This document shows, piece after piece, positions 19,293 to 29,860 of a DNA stretch of 30,139 bases. The DNA is from Larix sibirica. Taxonomy: Eukaryota > Streptophyta > Pinopsida > Pinales > Pinaceae. The notes below the pieces were generated by a model. That model made no database searches. It saw nothing but the letters and a program-made list of their open reading frames with translations, and was not told the origin of the DNA. Location: contig NWUY0300051244.1 of assembly GCA_004151065.3 (NCBI GenBank), positions 1 to 30,139 on the forward strand. Direction: 5' to 3'. The position numbers and the translations under genes were made by a program. Within the stretch, counting starts at the first letter, position 1; every line of letters starts with the position of its first letter.

Positions 19293-20167
19293 GAAATATG
19301 AAACACAATCCTAGGAGTTTAAAAATGAGGTTTTGATTGCACATTTGTTTTGGAACTTTGGTTGCATAAACCAAAAGGAAGCCTCTCTTTGATGCAATGG
19401 AAAAGATGCAAGCAACACATGCTATATTTGGCTTAGTTTCCTTCATGTTGATTACCACATCAAGCTCAATTTCTTATATTTATTTTGAATCAAAATGCTA
19501 TGACACACAGTCACCAGTGTGATCAACAATAAGGAGCTTGAGATTGATAAAGGGCATTGAAATTACCTTATTTCCAGGGATACTCTATGCTATAAAAAAA
19601 TGGAATTGGTGGATGGTGCGAGTGAGGCCAACCAATAGATGATATTACATGATTTATCATAATTTATGTCATATTAGATACATATGTAGAGACAAGAATC
19701 TCAAGTACGGGGCTCAACTTCATATCTATCGATTAACATGTGCACCTAATGTGCACCTGCACCTTGATCTCATTCTCTTGCCTATTTATTCCCTTCAATT
19801 ATATTTTTAACGTCTCTAGGACTCTTCCATATTTGAAACCCTATCTTTCAAGTACACACTCAATTTTTTTTATTTAATTATCTTCCACCTCTCTTGTGCT
19901 CATGGGACACTTCCACATGTCATCTATAGCACATTTATAGTGACCTCAAGTTGTCTTCAACCTTACATGATTTTTGATTCATCCTAGGGCATCTTTATTG
20001 CTTAGTTCCACTCATACTTTGTATGATTAAACCTTACAACCTCAAGGGGGGTTTCATCATAGCTAGGGAAAGGGAGGTATCACCCCCCTGAGGGAACTTG
20101 GGTCTTTATACTTAGCATTACCAAATTTTATTAATGTGGTGAGGATTACAACATCACATACATATAA
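19293..20167. other. Unrecognised intergenic DNA
   Basis: No gene or element is recognised. A short repeat GTGCACCT...GTGCACCT lies near 19740-19760. G-runs near 20045-20090 are noted only as composition. Confidence 0.5.
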
Positions 20168-20640
20168 TGTAGTTTCTCCAAAATTATTGTAAATGAATTC
20201 AAGTTCAATATTAAACACACAAGCACAACAGCCTGTAATTCAATTGGAAACAACTATAGATACACCACAACAATAAACTACTCGTAAAAAATAACCATAC
20301 AGTTTTAAATCTCTTTATTGAATTATTGGAGAATGCTCTTAGGCCTCTTATATTCATGGAGAATATGCATAGGTATTTGGAGTCCACAACCACCCACTAT
20401 ACAAAAACCAAATCAAAGGAGAGCCAAAGGCCCTTTGTTCATCCACAAAGTTCTTTTTTATGTTTGTGTTACATGTCTTTTGGCCATACTATTTTATTAT
20501 TCAAATTCCAATTACAATGATTCATAGTTCAATGGTTTATAAAAATTCACTAAGGACAATAAATATTTCACTACATTTTTTTAACAAAATATAATCAAAT
20601 GTAAGAAAATTTGCAAGATAACCACAATGTCAAGGTTTCT
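20168..20640 (-). repeat. Left (3') LTR of the gypsy-like element
   Basis: It begins TGTAG on + and aligns with 24251 onward through many blocks, including a 38-base identical block at 20405-20442 and the CACTAA...GGCAATAAAT-type region near 20550. The end near 20640 is approximate; the homology fades there. Confidence 0.7.
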
Positions 20641-22826
20641 CCTATATTTCTCACAGGATTGTTGATAAATCAACAATCATTAAATGTCTTCATCTTTTAT
20701 TTAATTTTTTCTTTCTCTTTCTCTTTCTCCACACTCTAAACTTGATATATAAATGGTAGGTGTATGGCGTATCTATCTCACAACATGGATCTTAGTAGAA
20801 GATTAATTTTGTTCTCCATTTTAATTTGAATGAGCTTTGTGTAAATATGGTTCACTTATTGGTTTACCTGTTTATGGTGTTCATACTAATGCACAACAAT
20901 GGGAAGCACGCCACTCTATTTCCGAGCCAATCACCAACACACCTAGTGTGTGGAAAAGTACATTCATAGCACTCTAAACAACCAATTGTAAACTCTAGCC
21001 ATTCACAAAACAATTAAGTGAGAATTACTTCAATTACCAAGAAAGGAATACAAACATATCATCGTAGCATATTATCACTCAACATTCCAAGACTTAATCT
21101 ACTAGTGATGCACTCAGCTAGACTAAAATTAACTAGCAACCACACATTCATAGTAATTTTGTTTCTAAACTTGACCATGGAAAGAAATGGGTATAATGGT
21201 GTTTAAATAACACTCTTATTTCTATTTTAATTGTATACTCAACAACCACATTCCACACTCATGAATAACATATAATTTCTCAAGGTCACGTCCCCCAATC
21301 AATTGTCCAAGTAAAGTTTTATAATTTTGCATGCAAATGTGGTTGTAGATAACGACAATCCAATGCGTACATGCTTGGAATGTGGCCACATTGAGATATG
21401 AGGAAAATGAATGGTGGTATATAGATGTCTCACAACCCACACAACGTTTAATCAAGAAAACCATCCCATTGAGTTTATTAAAGGAAGATTCAAATTATGG
21501 GAATCAAATACCTAAGTTGGAGGTGAATCAATATAGCATATCGATTAATTCAATGTCCAAAGCATTGCCACTTCTATCAACATTGAATTTATCCAAGCAA
21601 TAGTGATAATGCTTAGTCAATTCACTGAGCTAACAATCAAGCCAATGATGATTTCAACTTCCCAATTGATTCAATGCTTGTGAATGTGGAAATATATATT
21701 TAATATATATACTAGTGCACTTGAGGGAAAATGAATGCACAACATACACCAACATGAAATTAACAATGATCTTGGACATTCAAACAAATTTTCGAACACT
21801 CAATCTACTAGCCATTTTATTAACATAACCATAACCAACCAAGGACACAACATTTAATCACATAGTAGACAAAGAATTACCTTAGAAACCCAAACAATAA
21901 AACTAACATCACAATGGGATTTTATTACACTCAAGAAATTGCTACAAATGTGAGTTGCATATTCAATCATAGTTTCAATGCATTCTTACTCGCACATTTT
22001 ATATATTACTTGATTCATGAACAACCTTCACTCATGTGGGGATAGGATCAACATCTCCTTCCTCTATCCTTCAAGCAAATTTCTTGACTTTGAGATCTCA
22101 TTCTTTGGTATGGGCCCTCTTCTTCCCAAGCTCCCTTGTTTTCCTCTTCATCATAGTCCTTGTTTCCAGTAGAACTCTTTTAATAGGTTTTTCTTGGAAA
22201 TCCAACCATTAGATGACTCTTTTCATCTTCCATGGCTTGTGGCTCTTGTACATTTTATTTCAAAATTTGCCAAAAATAAAATTTTAATACATTTTTTTTA
22301 AAGAAATGAGAGGATTTTAATTTAGATCGATTTGGGATCAAAACCACTCATCATTTGACACTCTCCATTCAATATTCTTCTCCTTCCTCCTTGTAATCTA
22401 CACCATTTCACTTTTTAGTTATAGGAAACTCATATGCACTCTCAAGTTTGAATCTTCATCGCTTGGTTCACCTTCATCATAATTACTGTAATCTCTTCTA
22501 CCACTTGCTACAACTCATCCACCTCTGGAAACCACTTCATATCTCACCCAATGGTGCTCATTGCCTCAAACTTCTCCCTCTTAATAATGATTACAACCTG
22601 TCCTTCCTTTATCTTCTGCACTACTACCACTATCTCAACAAACTCTACCAATTCTTGCTAGTCAAGTTTCCCCTCATTTTTCTTTTATTTTACTACAACA
22701 ACTCTACTTTAATCATCTTCAACATGATTTTTCTCTACTTAAAATCTAATCATTTGCATCAACTCTCTCTATTGCAACCGTTGCATATTTCCTTTGGTAT
22801 GCTTCTTTTTATTTTCCTTCATTACT
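20641..22826 (-). other. Interior of gypsy-like element, no pol recognised
   Basis: On the minus strand an acidic piece (near 22160-22060, DYDEEENKGAWEEE) can be read, but no RT, integrase or protease motif appears in any frame. Several plus-strand open frames (22448-22834, 21382-21603) lie on the pyrimidine-rich antisense strand and are not supported as genes. Confidence 0.5.
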
Positions 22827-23630
22827 TTATTTGACTTCATTTGCAATAAATTCACCACACAAAACATTATGGAAATCAAGAATTCCCATATGCATCTCTT
22901 CCACTATTACATTTGTAGTAGCATCATCTCCTTGTATCTCCACCACTACAAGACCACTCTCTTTTGCAACACCATCTTCTACTGCAACACTACTTATTGC
23001 TACAACATTATCTTTTACATGCATATATACTCTCTTTGATAGACTACTCTCTATTGCATCTTTAGTTTTATGCACAAACGCCTTTACCTCTTTGTTTTCC
23101 TAGTAGTATTTTTCCACAAATCCCTCTTCACTCTCTTTTGGCATGTTATACATTTCAAACACACTTTCACCATTAATTACCCCAAACAACATGCACCCCA
23201 CTAGCATAGTAAACATTCTCAATAACCACAACTAGAAGAAGTCCATTTTATTTCTCTTCACGCTCCCTACTCTCATGCCTTATATTCATCTACATATTCT
23301 TAATTCTCAAAGTAAAAAAGCATCTTCTAAAAACCACATATTTTCTGAAACTATCTTCCTTTGAATGGATAACTTCAATCCATCCACAAATAACATGATC
23401 TTTTCCTCACTATCTTGTACAAAACCAACTCTCGTGATGATGTTGCAAAATTCATTGAAGTATTCTTCTACATGTTTACAATTTTGCTTTGATTTGTCTA
23501 ATATTCACTTCATTTTCAAAGTATAATCATAATTTACAAACTTACCTCTCAATTTGGTGACCATTTTCTCCCAATTCTAGATCTTGTCTTTACCTCTTCG
23601 TATTCTATCCATCTTTAGTTTCTGCCGCCA
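22827..23630 (-). pseudogene. Ty3/gypsy-type gag pseudogene
   Basis: One frame runs the full length without a frameshift, with about seven internal stops. The start reads WRQKLKMDRIRRGKDKI, then NWEKMVTKLRGKFVNYDY, CKHVEEYFNEFCNIITRVGF and VDGLKLSIQRKIVSENMW. This is the pattern of the retrotransposon gag domain (W..KL, the basic stretch, W..M...L...F...DY, VEEY...F, GL...I). Beyond residue about 105 the frame goes on as a Glu/Val/Asp-rich stretch (about 23100-22827, ending GEFIANEVK) with no zinc knuckle. Upstream (23640-24230) the frame is broken. The purine-rich minus strand fits an A-rich sense RNA. Confidence 0.75.
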
Positions 23631-24234
23631 ATCATATACATAGCTCCTCAATCTTCCATAAGCAATTTTCACTCTTTGGGGGCCTTTAATGTTATTTCAC
23701 TCAAAATATTTCTACATGCCTTATATTTTCCACTCCATCATCCTTTTTGAATCTAAACTTCCAAAATTGTTTGGCATTTTCATCTCCATTTAGTGTTGCT
23801 CCACTCTCTCTACATATTCTGCATCACTCTTATATTTTCTACACTTGTCTTTTGGCAATCTTCTCCATTGAAGTAATTATATGGCTTCCATCCTCTTCAT
23901 TATCTTTTGCAACATTGTTGCAATTTATTTTCTTCTTGCCATTTTGTCTTATTTGATATCTCATTTTCTATGGCCTCTACCCAAGCTATTTAAGATTGGA
24001 GTTGTATCTTCTCTTACAACATCTAACCAATCCTACCGCTAGAGGTGTGCTTCATTCACTTGTTTAGATTACTCTACCTAGAATCACACCCTTGTTGGAG
24101 CCATCTAGACTTCTCTTTTCTTTTCACTAGTACAACTATTGTCTCATAGAATCCTTCCTTTTCTCATTGTAACAATTCTACCCAACTCCTCTCTTTTTCA
24201 CTATAATTGTTCCAATCCCTCTAGATTATACTTA

Positions 24235-24245
24235 CTTTGATACCA
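24235..24245 (-). other. Primer-binding site of the gypsy-like element
   Basis: On the minus strand this reads TGGTATCAAAG, the initiator-tRNA-Met type, five bases inside the LTR. It fixes the orientation of the element. Confidence 0.75.
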
Positions 24246-24250
24246 TTTGA

Positions 24251-24810
24251 TGTAGAAAGGCCTCAACCCCCTAAACTATCATACACATAGTGGAATTTAT
24301 CCACAATTTGTATAAACAAATTCAATTCTAGTATTAAAAAGGAAACCACCATAGTATACAATTCAATTGTGAACAATCATAAGTACACCACAATAATAAA
24401 CCATTCAACATAATTAACCACAGTTCTACAACCTCTTTATTAAATTAAGCACCAATGCTTTCAGGCCTCTTTACATTGAAGGAGCTTATGAAGTGATCTT
24501 TGGAATGCAGATCTATCCACACTACACAAACCAAATCAAAGGAGAGCCAAAGGCCCTTTGTTCATTAACAAAATCCATATCTATGCCTTTTCTCCTTGGC
24601 TTTTGGCCTTAAAACTATACTAATTGTACATATTCCAAAACAATGCTAATTTATATTCCAATGGTTGACAAAAAGTCACTAAAGGCAATAAATGTTTCAC
24701 TATATTACATTCTATTTTTAATTTTTTGTTGTTAATAACAAAATAGAATCAAAACTAAGCAAAGGAAAGAAAATGTGAAGGATAGCCATAGTTTCAATGA
24801 TGCTTTTGCA
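24251..24810 (-). repeat. Right (5') LTR of the gypsy-like element
   Basis: It starts TGTAG (the CA end on the minus strand is CTACA) and lies five bases from the PBS. It matches the left copy at moderate identity with indels. The outer end is uncertain, between about 24803 and 24838. Confidence 0.7.
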
Positions 24811-24838
24811 TCATTTATCTTTTATAGTAGTAGATCTA

Positions 24839-25137
24839 TGGTAAACCCTATATATTGAGACATTTCATTTCTATTCTTGTATTCTTGTTATCCTTATAGG
24901 TTTATTGGGTCCTTTAATGGTCAACTAGGCCCCTTAATTGTAATTGTATGCTTTGTCGTCTATATATACTAGGGCGACCTAGTTTTAGAGATCATCTCAA
25001 CTTGTGCATTTTCTACATTGTAAAATGAGGTTGTCCCTTCGAACAAGTTTTTTATTAATTTATTTTGTTTCATCCTCAATATGTGGAGTTATCCATTCTT
25101 TCTATATTATGTTATTTAGGGTATTTGGTACATAACA
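24839..25137 (+). repeat. 5' LTR of the + element
   Basis: The TG at 24839-24840 is the most plausible start, and the CA end at 25136-25137 is followed by the PBS. No second copy is in the window, so the left edge is a guess. Confidence 0.5.
24961..24968 (+). promoter_or_regulatory. Putative TATA box in LTR
   Basis: TATATATA sits about 170 bp before the LTR end, followed by GGGCGACCTAG and a CT-rich leader, as in plant LTR promoters. Confidence 0.5.
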
Positions 25138-25139
25138 TT

Positions 25140-25151
25140 TGGTATCTGAGC
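25140..25151 (+). other. Primer-binding site
   Basis: TGGTATCTGAGC differs by one base from the plant initiator-tRNA-Met consensus TGGTATCAGAGC and lies two bases after the LTR CA. Confidence 0.85.
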
Positions 25152-25413
25152 ATATGGTCCTTGGTTGGGCCCCTTCATACTAGTCATCTTACCATTTTTG
25201 TTGTGATTATTTTTGCTTAACTTTGAAGGTAATTTTTTTTAGGGTGTTCAGAGGTCCTATGAACTATTTTTTTTTTCAAATTTTAGATTCTGGTCCACTA
25301 TACTTTCATAGTTATAGGTTGTGGAAGTTAGGGTTTTTAAATAGTCCTGAAACTAGCCTCAAATAGGTGTTTTCATTAAAATAGCCATATCTAAAGATAT
25401 AAATAATCAAATT

Positions 25414-25740
25414 GAATGCCACATATGACATTGAATAGAAGACAAACTAGAGTGCTTTAGGTCCAAATTTTAAAATTAGATATGTAAAATTTGACATGTC
25501 ATATCATACAATTTTGTTCTTCTCAAAGTTGCCAAATTAGGAAGTTTTGGGAAAGTTATCATTACTTTTTGTTGGAATATCAGAATTTAATGACACTCAT
25601 GGCATTGAAAAGAGGACATACTGGGATACTACAGGCTTAAATTTTAGATTCATAAGTGCATAAAATTTAGATCTACATCATATACAAGGTCGTCCAAAAA
25701 GACAACCTCCAAATCAGAATTTTAAAAATATTATGTTAAC
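25414..25740 (+). repeat. Duplicated leader units, period about 174 bp
   Basis: TGACATTGAATAGAAGACA (25426) and TGGCATTGAAAAGAGGACA (25600) head two aligned units. Each is followed by an A-ACT-G-G---T---AGG pattern, AAATTTTA, ATTAGAT/ATTCAT and a TCATAT/ATCATATAC segment. A partial third unit may begin near 25760 (GATTGGAAGATG). Confidence 0.7.
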
Positions 25741-25989
25741 TTGAAACTTGCATAAATTTTGATTGGAAGATGTATTTGAGGTGATTCATAAGCGTGGTAA
25801 CTATAAAATAGATGATACAAACAATTAAATAATATTTTGGTTCACATGGAAAGAGGCGGTGTAAACAATTCTGCACTTTCCAAACCTCTTGAGAGCTCAT
25901 TCATGACTCATGAAGAATGTGAAGACTTAGCTTGAACCAAGTATCCCAATTGAGGAACTAGTTTAATGACCTGGATGATAATGTGTTAA

Positions 25990-26260
25990 AAATATTTTAA
26001 TCTACAGGTTCAAAAGAAATTATTAGAATAGAAATGGAAGATAAAATGGAAACTTTGCAAAAGTGTATGGATCAAAAGATGGTTCACAATTACAAATTTC
26101 CATGGAATCCATGCTCATACACACCCTAAATGAGAGGCTCCCTAAAAGTGATAAGAGCTTTTCCCTTATGAATTGATAGCCCCAACTCGGGGGTGGCCTG
26201 TCAAAGAAAGATATGGCTTGACAGAGCCTATGGCTGGGAGGAACGTGCTTCACCTATAGT
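25990..26260 (+). pseudogene. Possible gag N-terminal remnant
   Basis: RIEMEDKMETLQKCMDQKM (near 26018-26080) and, in another frame, PYELIAPTRGWPVKERYGLT (near 26170) resemble the charged coiled-coil start and linker of plant gypsy gag. Position downstream of the leader supports this. No conserved gag core is seen, so the call is tentative. Confidence 0.35.
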
Positions 26261-26270
26261 CATTTGGAGA

Positions 26271-26585
26271 ACAATTTATTAAGATAAGTGTCTATATATA
26301 TATGAATTCCATGGAATAAAATGTGTTTACATGTTGTTTAATTTACTATTTTGTGAATGTTTAAGTGCATGAAATTGCTTAGCATGGCATGCCTAGTTTA
26401 TGTTTGATATTGCCTATAATATTTAATGAATGCATAAGTTATTTGGGCGACCATATACATTTATTTTCTGTTGTTAAATTGAATAAATTATGAAAAAAAT
26501 GAAATTTGTATATAAATGGTGAATTCATATATATAATTTGAGTACCATGTAGTCTCTCCATGGTTGACTGAGGCTCGCGGGTATG
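26271..26585. other. AT-rich DNA, nothing recognised
   Basis: This lies between the + LTR element and the minus-strand copia element. It contains only short AT repeats such as CTATATATATATG near 26292. Confidence 0.5.
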
Positions 26586-26793
26586 TGACAGATACACACA
26601 ATAAAACTATATGATATTATGAGTAATTGGTGCATGTATTACAATGGATTTCACCTCCTTATTTACTAATGTTCATTGAGTAAGTCATTTCCACTTATGA
26701 ATGTGGGATAAATTCTTTACACATAAAGTGAATATTAGCCCAATGTAAAGTCGTAAAGTGACTTTAGTACATAATTATTCTTAAATTTTAACA
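26586..26793 (-). repeat. Left (3') LTR of copia III
   Basis: It aligns with 28854-29073 across GATACACACAATA, TATGATATTATGAGTAATTG, AGTAAGTCATTTC and TTTACACATAAA blocks. The minus-strand TG start is at 26793. On the minus strand it is preceded by TTAAGAGTGGG, a polypurine-like tract. Confidence 0.8.
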
Positions 26794-27179
26794 CCCACTC
26801 TTAAGGATTACAGTATTGAAAGAAAACATACTAACTGAGGACAAAACACATTGACTAAAAACTAAGAAAAAATACATCTTAACCAAATAGAACCGAACAT
26901 TCTTCATAAGCGTCTTCTTTGAAAACAATCCTTGGATTGGGTAGCGTTCCATCAAGCTACCTCGTAACCCTCATAAATTTGTAGCTCCAAAGTTGAATTC
27001 TCAAGTTCTTGGATTCCACCTCCCTGAATTCCTGAATTAAATTACTGGACAACAATCCATATTAATGTCTCATAATCTCATGGGGTATATTTCCTTATAT
27101 TCACAAACTCAACTAACTGGGAAATCATCCATGCTAAGTTGTATCTACATTTCATCCCATCATGTTTTTAAAGTGCGGA

Positions 27180-28009
27180 CATATTAAAATGCATAGAGGG
27201 CCCTTTCTTCAGTAAGATCATCTCCACCATTATCATCTAGTGGATCTTCAATAATAGCCACAATAGATGAGTGCAGTTTGTATTTTACTTTTCCCTTGAG
27301 GACATCATTGACTCAAAATCCTTAGTTCCAAGCTCTATGACCTATTTTCTTGCAGCAATAACATTTCATCTTCCCGCTGTCTTTGGTTGAACTAACATGT
27401 TTTTTTCTTGAGTATAATGCCATCTACAATAGAGTATCACCTTTGATCTTTCCTACAATGGTTCTCTTTTCTTAGGTTAAAAGATAAGCAATCAGATCTT
27501 CTAGAGTTTGAGAAGGTAATTCACTAAGATTAAAGATTATGTTGTTATATTGAGAAGGAAAAATATTTAGCATAATGGCTTAGGCATCTTCTTTCTCTAT
27601 CATTTCTTTGACTCCAAATAACTATCTAATGAGAGATCCCACATTATTCATGTGGATATACATAGTGATCTCAATAGACATCTTGAATTAATTGCATTTT
27701 CAAATAAAAATTTGCATTCACTACTAGTGCTCCAAATAACTTGTTCAATTTGTCCCATATTATCTTAGATAATTTTTCTAGGTCTATATGATGCTATTTA
27801 GAATATGAGAGAGCACGGTCAATAATAGATCTAGCTTTACAATCTCTACTTTCCCATTCCAATAGTTTATTTGGATCTATTAGTGGTGTCTCAGTTCCTT
27901 TTACAATTTTCCATAGGTTTTTGTTCAATTTCATTTGAGTTTTCACTTTCCAAGTGTGGAAATTGAAGTCAACATATTTATCTAATGGAATTTCCATTGC
28001 TATAGCCAA
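27180..28009 (-). pseudogene. Copia III gag pseudogene
   Basis: The opening MAIAMEIPLDKYVDFNFHTW is followed by KVKTQMKLNKNLWKIVKGTE, then LLEWESRDCKARSIIDRALS, the classic copia gag N-terminal region. After a TAG come LEKLSKIIWDKLNKLFGALV, MYIHMNNVGSLI, FPSQYNNIIFNLSELPSQTL and EDLIAYLL, all of the UBN2-type gag body. The zinc knuckle CYCCKKIGHRAWN lies near 27365-27325 and lacks its last Cys, where a stop is found. There are about seven stops and one frameshift near 27690. A short acidic stretch (DPLDDNGGDD) follows before homology ends. Confidence 0.88.
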
Positions 28010-28319
28010 ATCTACTCACACATATACTATTTTTGCCACAAATTGGTAAAATACAACGAAAATCATGCAAGAAAAATTCAGATCTACCAATAATCTATCA
28101 AGGATGCTGACAAAAGGACATTTTATCCTAATAATATACACATGGATGCTAAACATTTTTCATATAAATCAAGATATATTGCTGTACATCTTATCGATTA
28201 CAAATTTAATCTTCTAAAAAAATCTATTAAGTAGCCGGATCATCAGAAAAATAACCTATACAATCAATAATATACGAATTGGTCTTTACGACTGACATTG
28301 ATGTCCGCATGGACTATAT

Positions 28320-28530
28320 AGCTGATAGAGTGTACGCAAATCTAGTGGTTGGTTGTATGGAGGTGGAATAATTCATATGACAATTGAAAGATCCTATATA
28401 GTGGTTGATTGATTGTACATCAGTTGGATTAGACTATAAGATGGTTGTATTATACAATAGGTGGCTCAATTAGATTGTACAATGGATTGATTTAGATTGT
28501 ACAATGACTAAAAGAGTTTGTACAACACAT
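28320..28530. repeat. Degenerate tandem motif in copia III leader
   Basis: GATTGTACA recurs near 28411, 28472 and 28495 with variants such as TTGTATTATACAATAGG and TTTGTACAAC. The motifs are interleaved with GGTGG/GGTTG runs. Spacing is irregular (about 23-60 bp), so this is a loose array rather than a clean satellite. Confidence 0.5.
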
Positions 28531-28853
28531 GAATCATGCTTGTATCATCATGTTCATATGATGATATTTTGTATGGTGAAAACTATTTTTGAATTGGTGG
28601 TTGGTTGGAAATCGGTACAATGACTTTTACGACCAACGACTCAATCTTTTATTGGAATTGGTGGCTCGATCTATCTTGATAGCTAATCATAGAAATATTC
28701 CCTCAGAAATGGCTTTTCCCTTAGAGGCTTTCCTTCTTGAACTGATTCTTTGCTTCTCCCGACACGTGCTTTAATTAATTTAGTGACACCTTTTTGATCC
28801 TCCTTATCATCGTGCCGTAATACCATATTATAAAAACCTAAAAACCCTAAACC

Positions 28854-29073
28854 ATGAGAGATACACACAATAGCACAATATGATATTATGAGTAATTGGT
28901 GTAATTATTACAATGGAGTTCACATTCTTATATACCAATGTTCCCCGAGTAAGTCATTTCTACTTATAAATGTCGGATAAGTTGCTTTACACATAAATTG
29001 AACATTTTCTCAACCTAAAATCATAAAATGACTTTATTACATAATAAATGTAATAAAGTTTTATATTCTAACA
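28854..29073 (-). repeat. Right (5') LTR of copia III
   Basis: On the minus strand it starts TGTTAGAATATAAAAC at 29073. A degenerate PBS-like TGGTATTACGGCA (about 28829-28817, minus) suggests that this LTR may extend inward to about 28830. Similarity to the left copy continues slightly beyond 29073 (see findings). Confidence 0.78.
28928..28934 (-). promoter_or_regulatory. Putative TATA box in copia III LTR
   Basis: TATATAA on the minus strand in the 5' LTR. The left LTR copy has lost this motif (CTTATTTACT). Confidence 0.4.
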
Positions 29074-29130
29074 TTAGTTACTCTTAGGATTGTTGCAGAG
29101 GAATCTTGAAATAATAAAATCAATTTCCTA

Positions 29131-29400
29131 TGTTGCTTCATTAACTTTAGGAAATATTTTGATATGATGCCTAGAAATAACCTTTAGAATCGATTAGAAA
29201 CGATAAAATTTCCTTTTGAGTTGAGAGTTTCCATGATAAGGCTGTATGAGGAAGATATTTCTAAGTTTAGGAAACATGAGGGTGTGTAAAAATAAATTAA
29301 CTTTAATATAAGGGTTAAGCAAGGTTTTCCCTTGTCCCTGACTCCTTTTGGAATTTATATTGACAAATTAAAGGCATGTTTGGAAGAAGATCAGTGTAGC
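29131..29400 (+). pseudogene. LINE reverse transcriptase fragment of a second clade (LINE D)
   Basis: One frame from 29131 reads CCFINFRKYFDMMPRNNL, then FELRVSMIRLYEEDISKFRK, VKQGFPLSLTPFGIYIDKLK and ACLEE. This covers RT motif A (canonical CFVDFKKAFDTVPR, with the first Asp here Asn) and motif B (VKQGCPLSPTLFGIYIDKLE). It differs clearly from the RTs of LINES A-C (LRQGCPLSPYLF type). Three stops and no frameshift occur in 270 bases. It lies next to the copia III LTR and has neither endonuclease nor the YADD motif. Confidence 0.85.
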
Positions 29401-29539
29401 GCTAGAAGTAATTTTGTTGGAATAAATCACTTTCCATGTGGAGGGTGAGGGAAGTGGTAAAAGAACAACGTTCTCCTCCTTGATCATTAATCCATGATGG
29501 TGATTGTTGAATATGCGAGCTATCTTATCTCCTTTTCCC

Positions 29540-29860
29540 TTTCTATTGAATCCCAAGCTTTCAAATCTCTAGTTATCCTATCAATAAAAAAACCAATAGA
29601 AAATAAGACAATCCCTAATCTTTTTGTCAGGAAAGTTGTGAATGTGCCATTAGTGAATCTTCCTTCCATGAAATCTATGATGAAAGTATTGGCATGGGAA
29701 GATACATACTTTATAGGTCAATTTAATAGATTGTGGCCCTCCCTTCGAGCGATCGAACAATGGATTCAAAAAAATAGATACTACTATTCAAAGGTGAGGT
29801 CTCTTATTAATTTTGTGGAAGAGGTTACTGTTGGCAGACAACAAACCTCTCAATTTTTCT
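29540..29860 (+). pseudogene. LINE ORF1 (DUF4283-type) N-terminal fragment (LINE E)
   Basis: NVPLVNLPSMKSMMKVLAWE and IGQFNRLWPSLRAIEQWIQK match the LINE C segment IGQFIGLWPSLKSTESWVQK. After a one-base shift NFCGRGYCW (about 29808-29835) corresponds to the GKGFFAF strand of DUF4283. Beyond 29840 similarity becomes doubtful. It lies on + and is the start of a further LINE copy or a short 3'-truncated one. Confidence 0.75.

Larger units (their letters stand above)
20168..24810 (-). mobile_element. Non-autonomous Ty3/gypsy-like LTR element
   Basis: Two diverged direct repeats (20168 to about 20640, and 24251 to about 24810) bracket the element. The primer-binding site (24235-24245, minus) lies on the inner side of the right copy, so the element reads right to left. 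A gag with the retrotransposon gag domain lies at 22827-23630. No protease, RT, RNase H or integrase is recognisable in the remaining interior of about 2.2 kb. It is either an internally deleted gypsy element or a non-autonomous one. Confidence 0.75.
24839..26270 (+). mobile_element. 5' part of another LTR retrotransposon
   Basis: It comprises an LTR-like segment with TATA box, a CA end at 25136-25137, a strong primer-binding site at 25140-25151, a repeated leader, and a possible gag start near 26020. It is truncated downstream; nothing recognisable continues after 26270. The superfamily is not certain; the long repeated leader is more like Ty3/gypsy. Confidence 0.65.
26586..29073 (-). mobile_element. 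Gag-only Ty1/copia element (copia III)
   Basis: Direct repeats at 26586-26793 and 28854-29073 are its LTRs, and the gag between them reads on the minus strand. Pol is entirely absent: from the end of gag (about 27180) to the left LTR there is only about 390 bp of non-coding sequence. The leader between right LTR and gag is about 840 bp. It is thus an internally deleted or non-autonomous copia derivative. Confidence 0.82.

Noticed and set aside
22448-22834. 128-codon plus-strand open frame rich in Leu/His/Tyr
   Set aside because: It lies on the pyrimidine-rich antisense strand of the gypsy-like element. The residues reflect CT-rich codons; no transmembrane family is recognised.
26023-26253. 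76-codon minus-strand open frame
   Set aside because: It is opposite to the possible gag start of the + LTR element and has no recognisable family.
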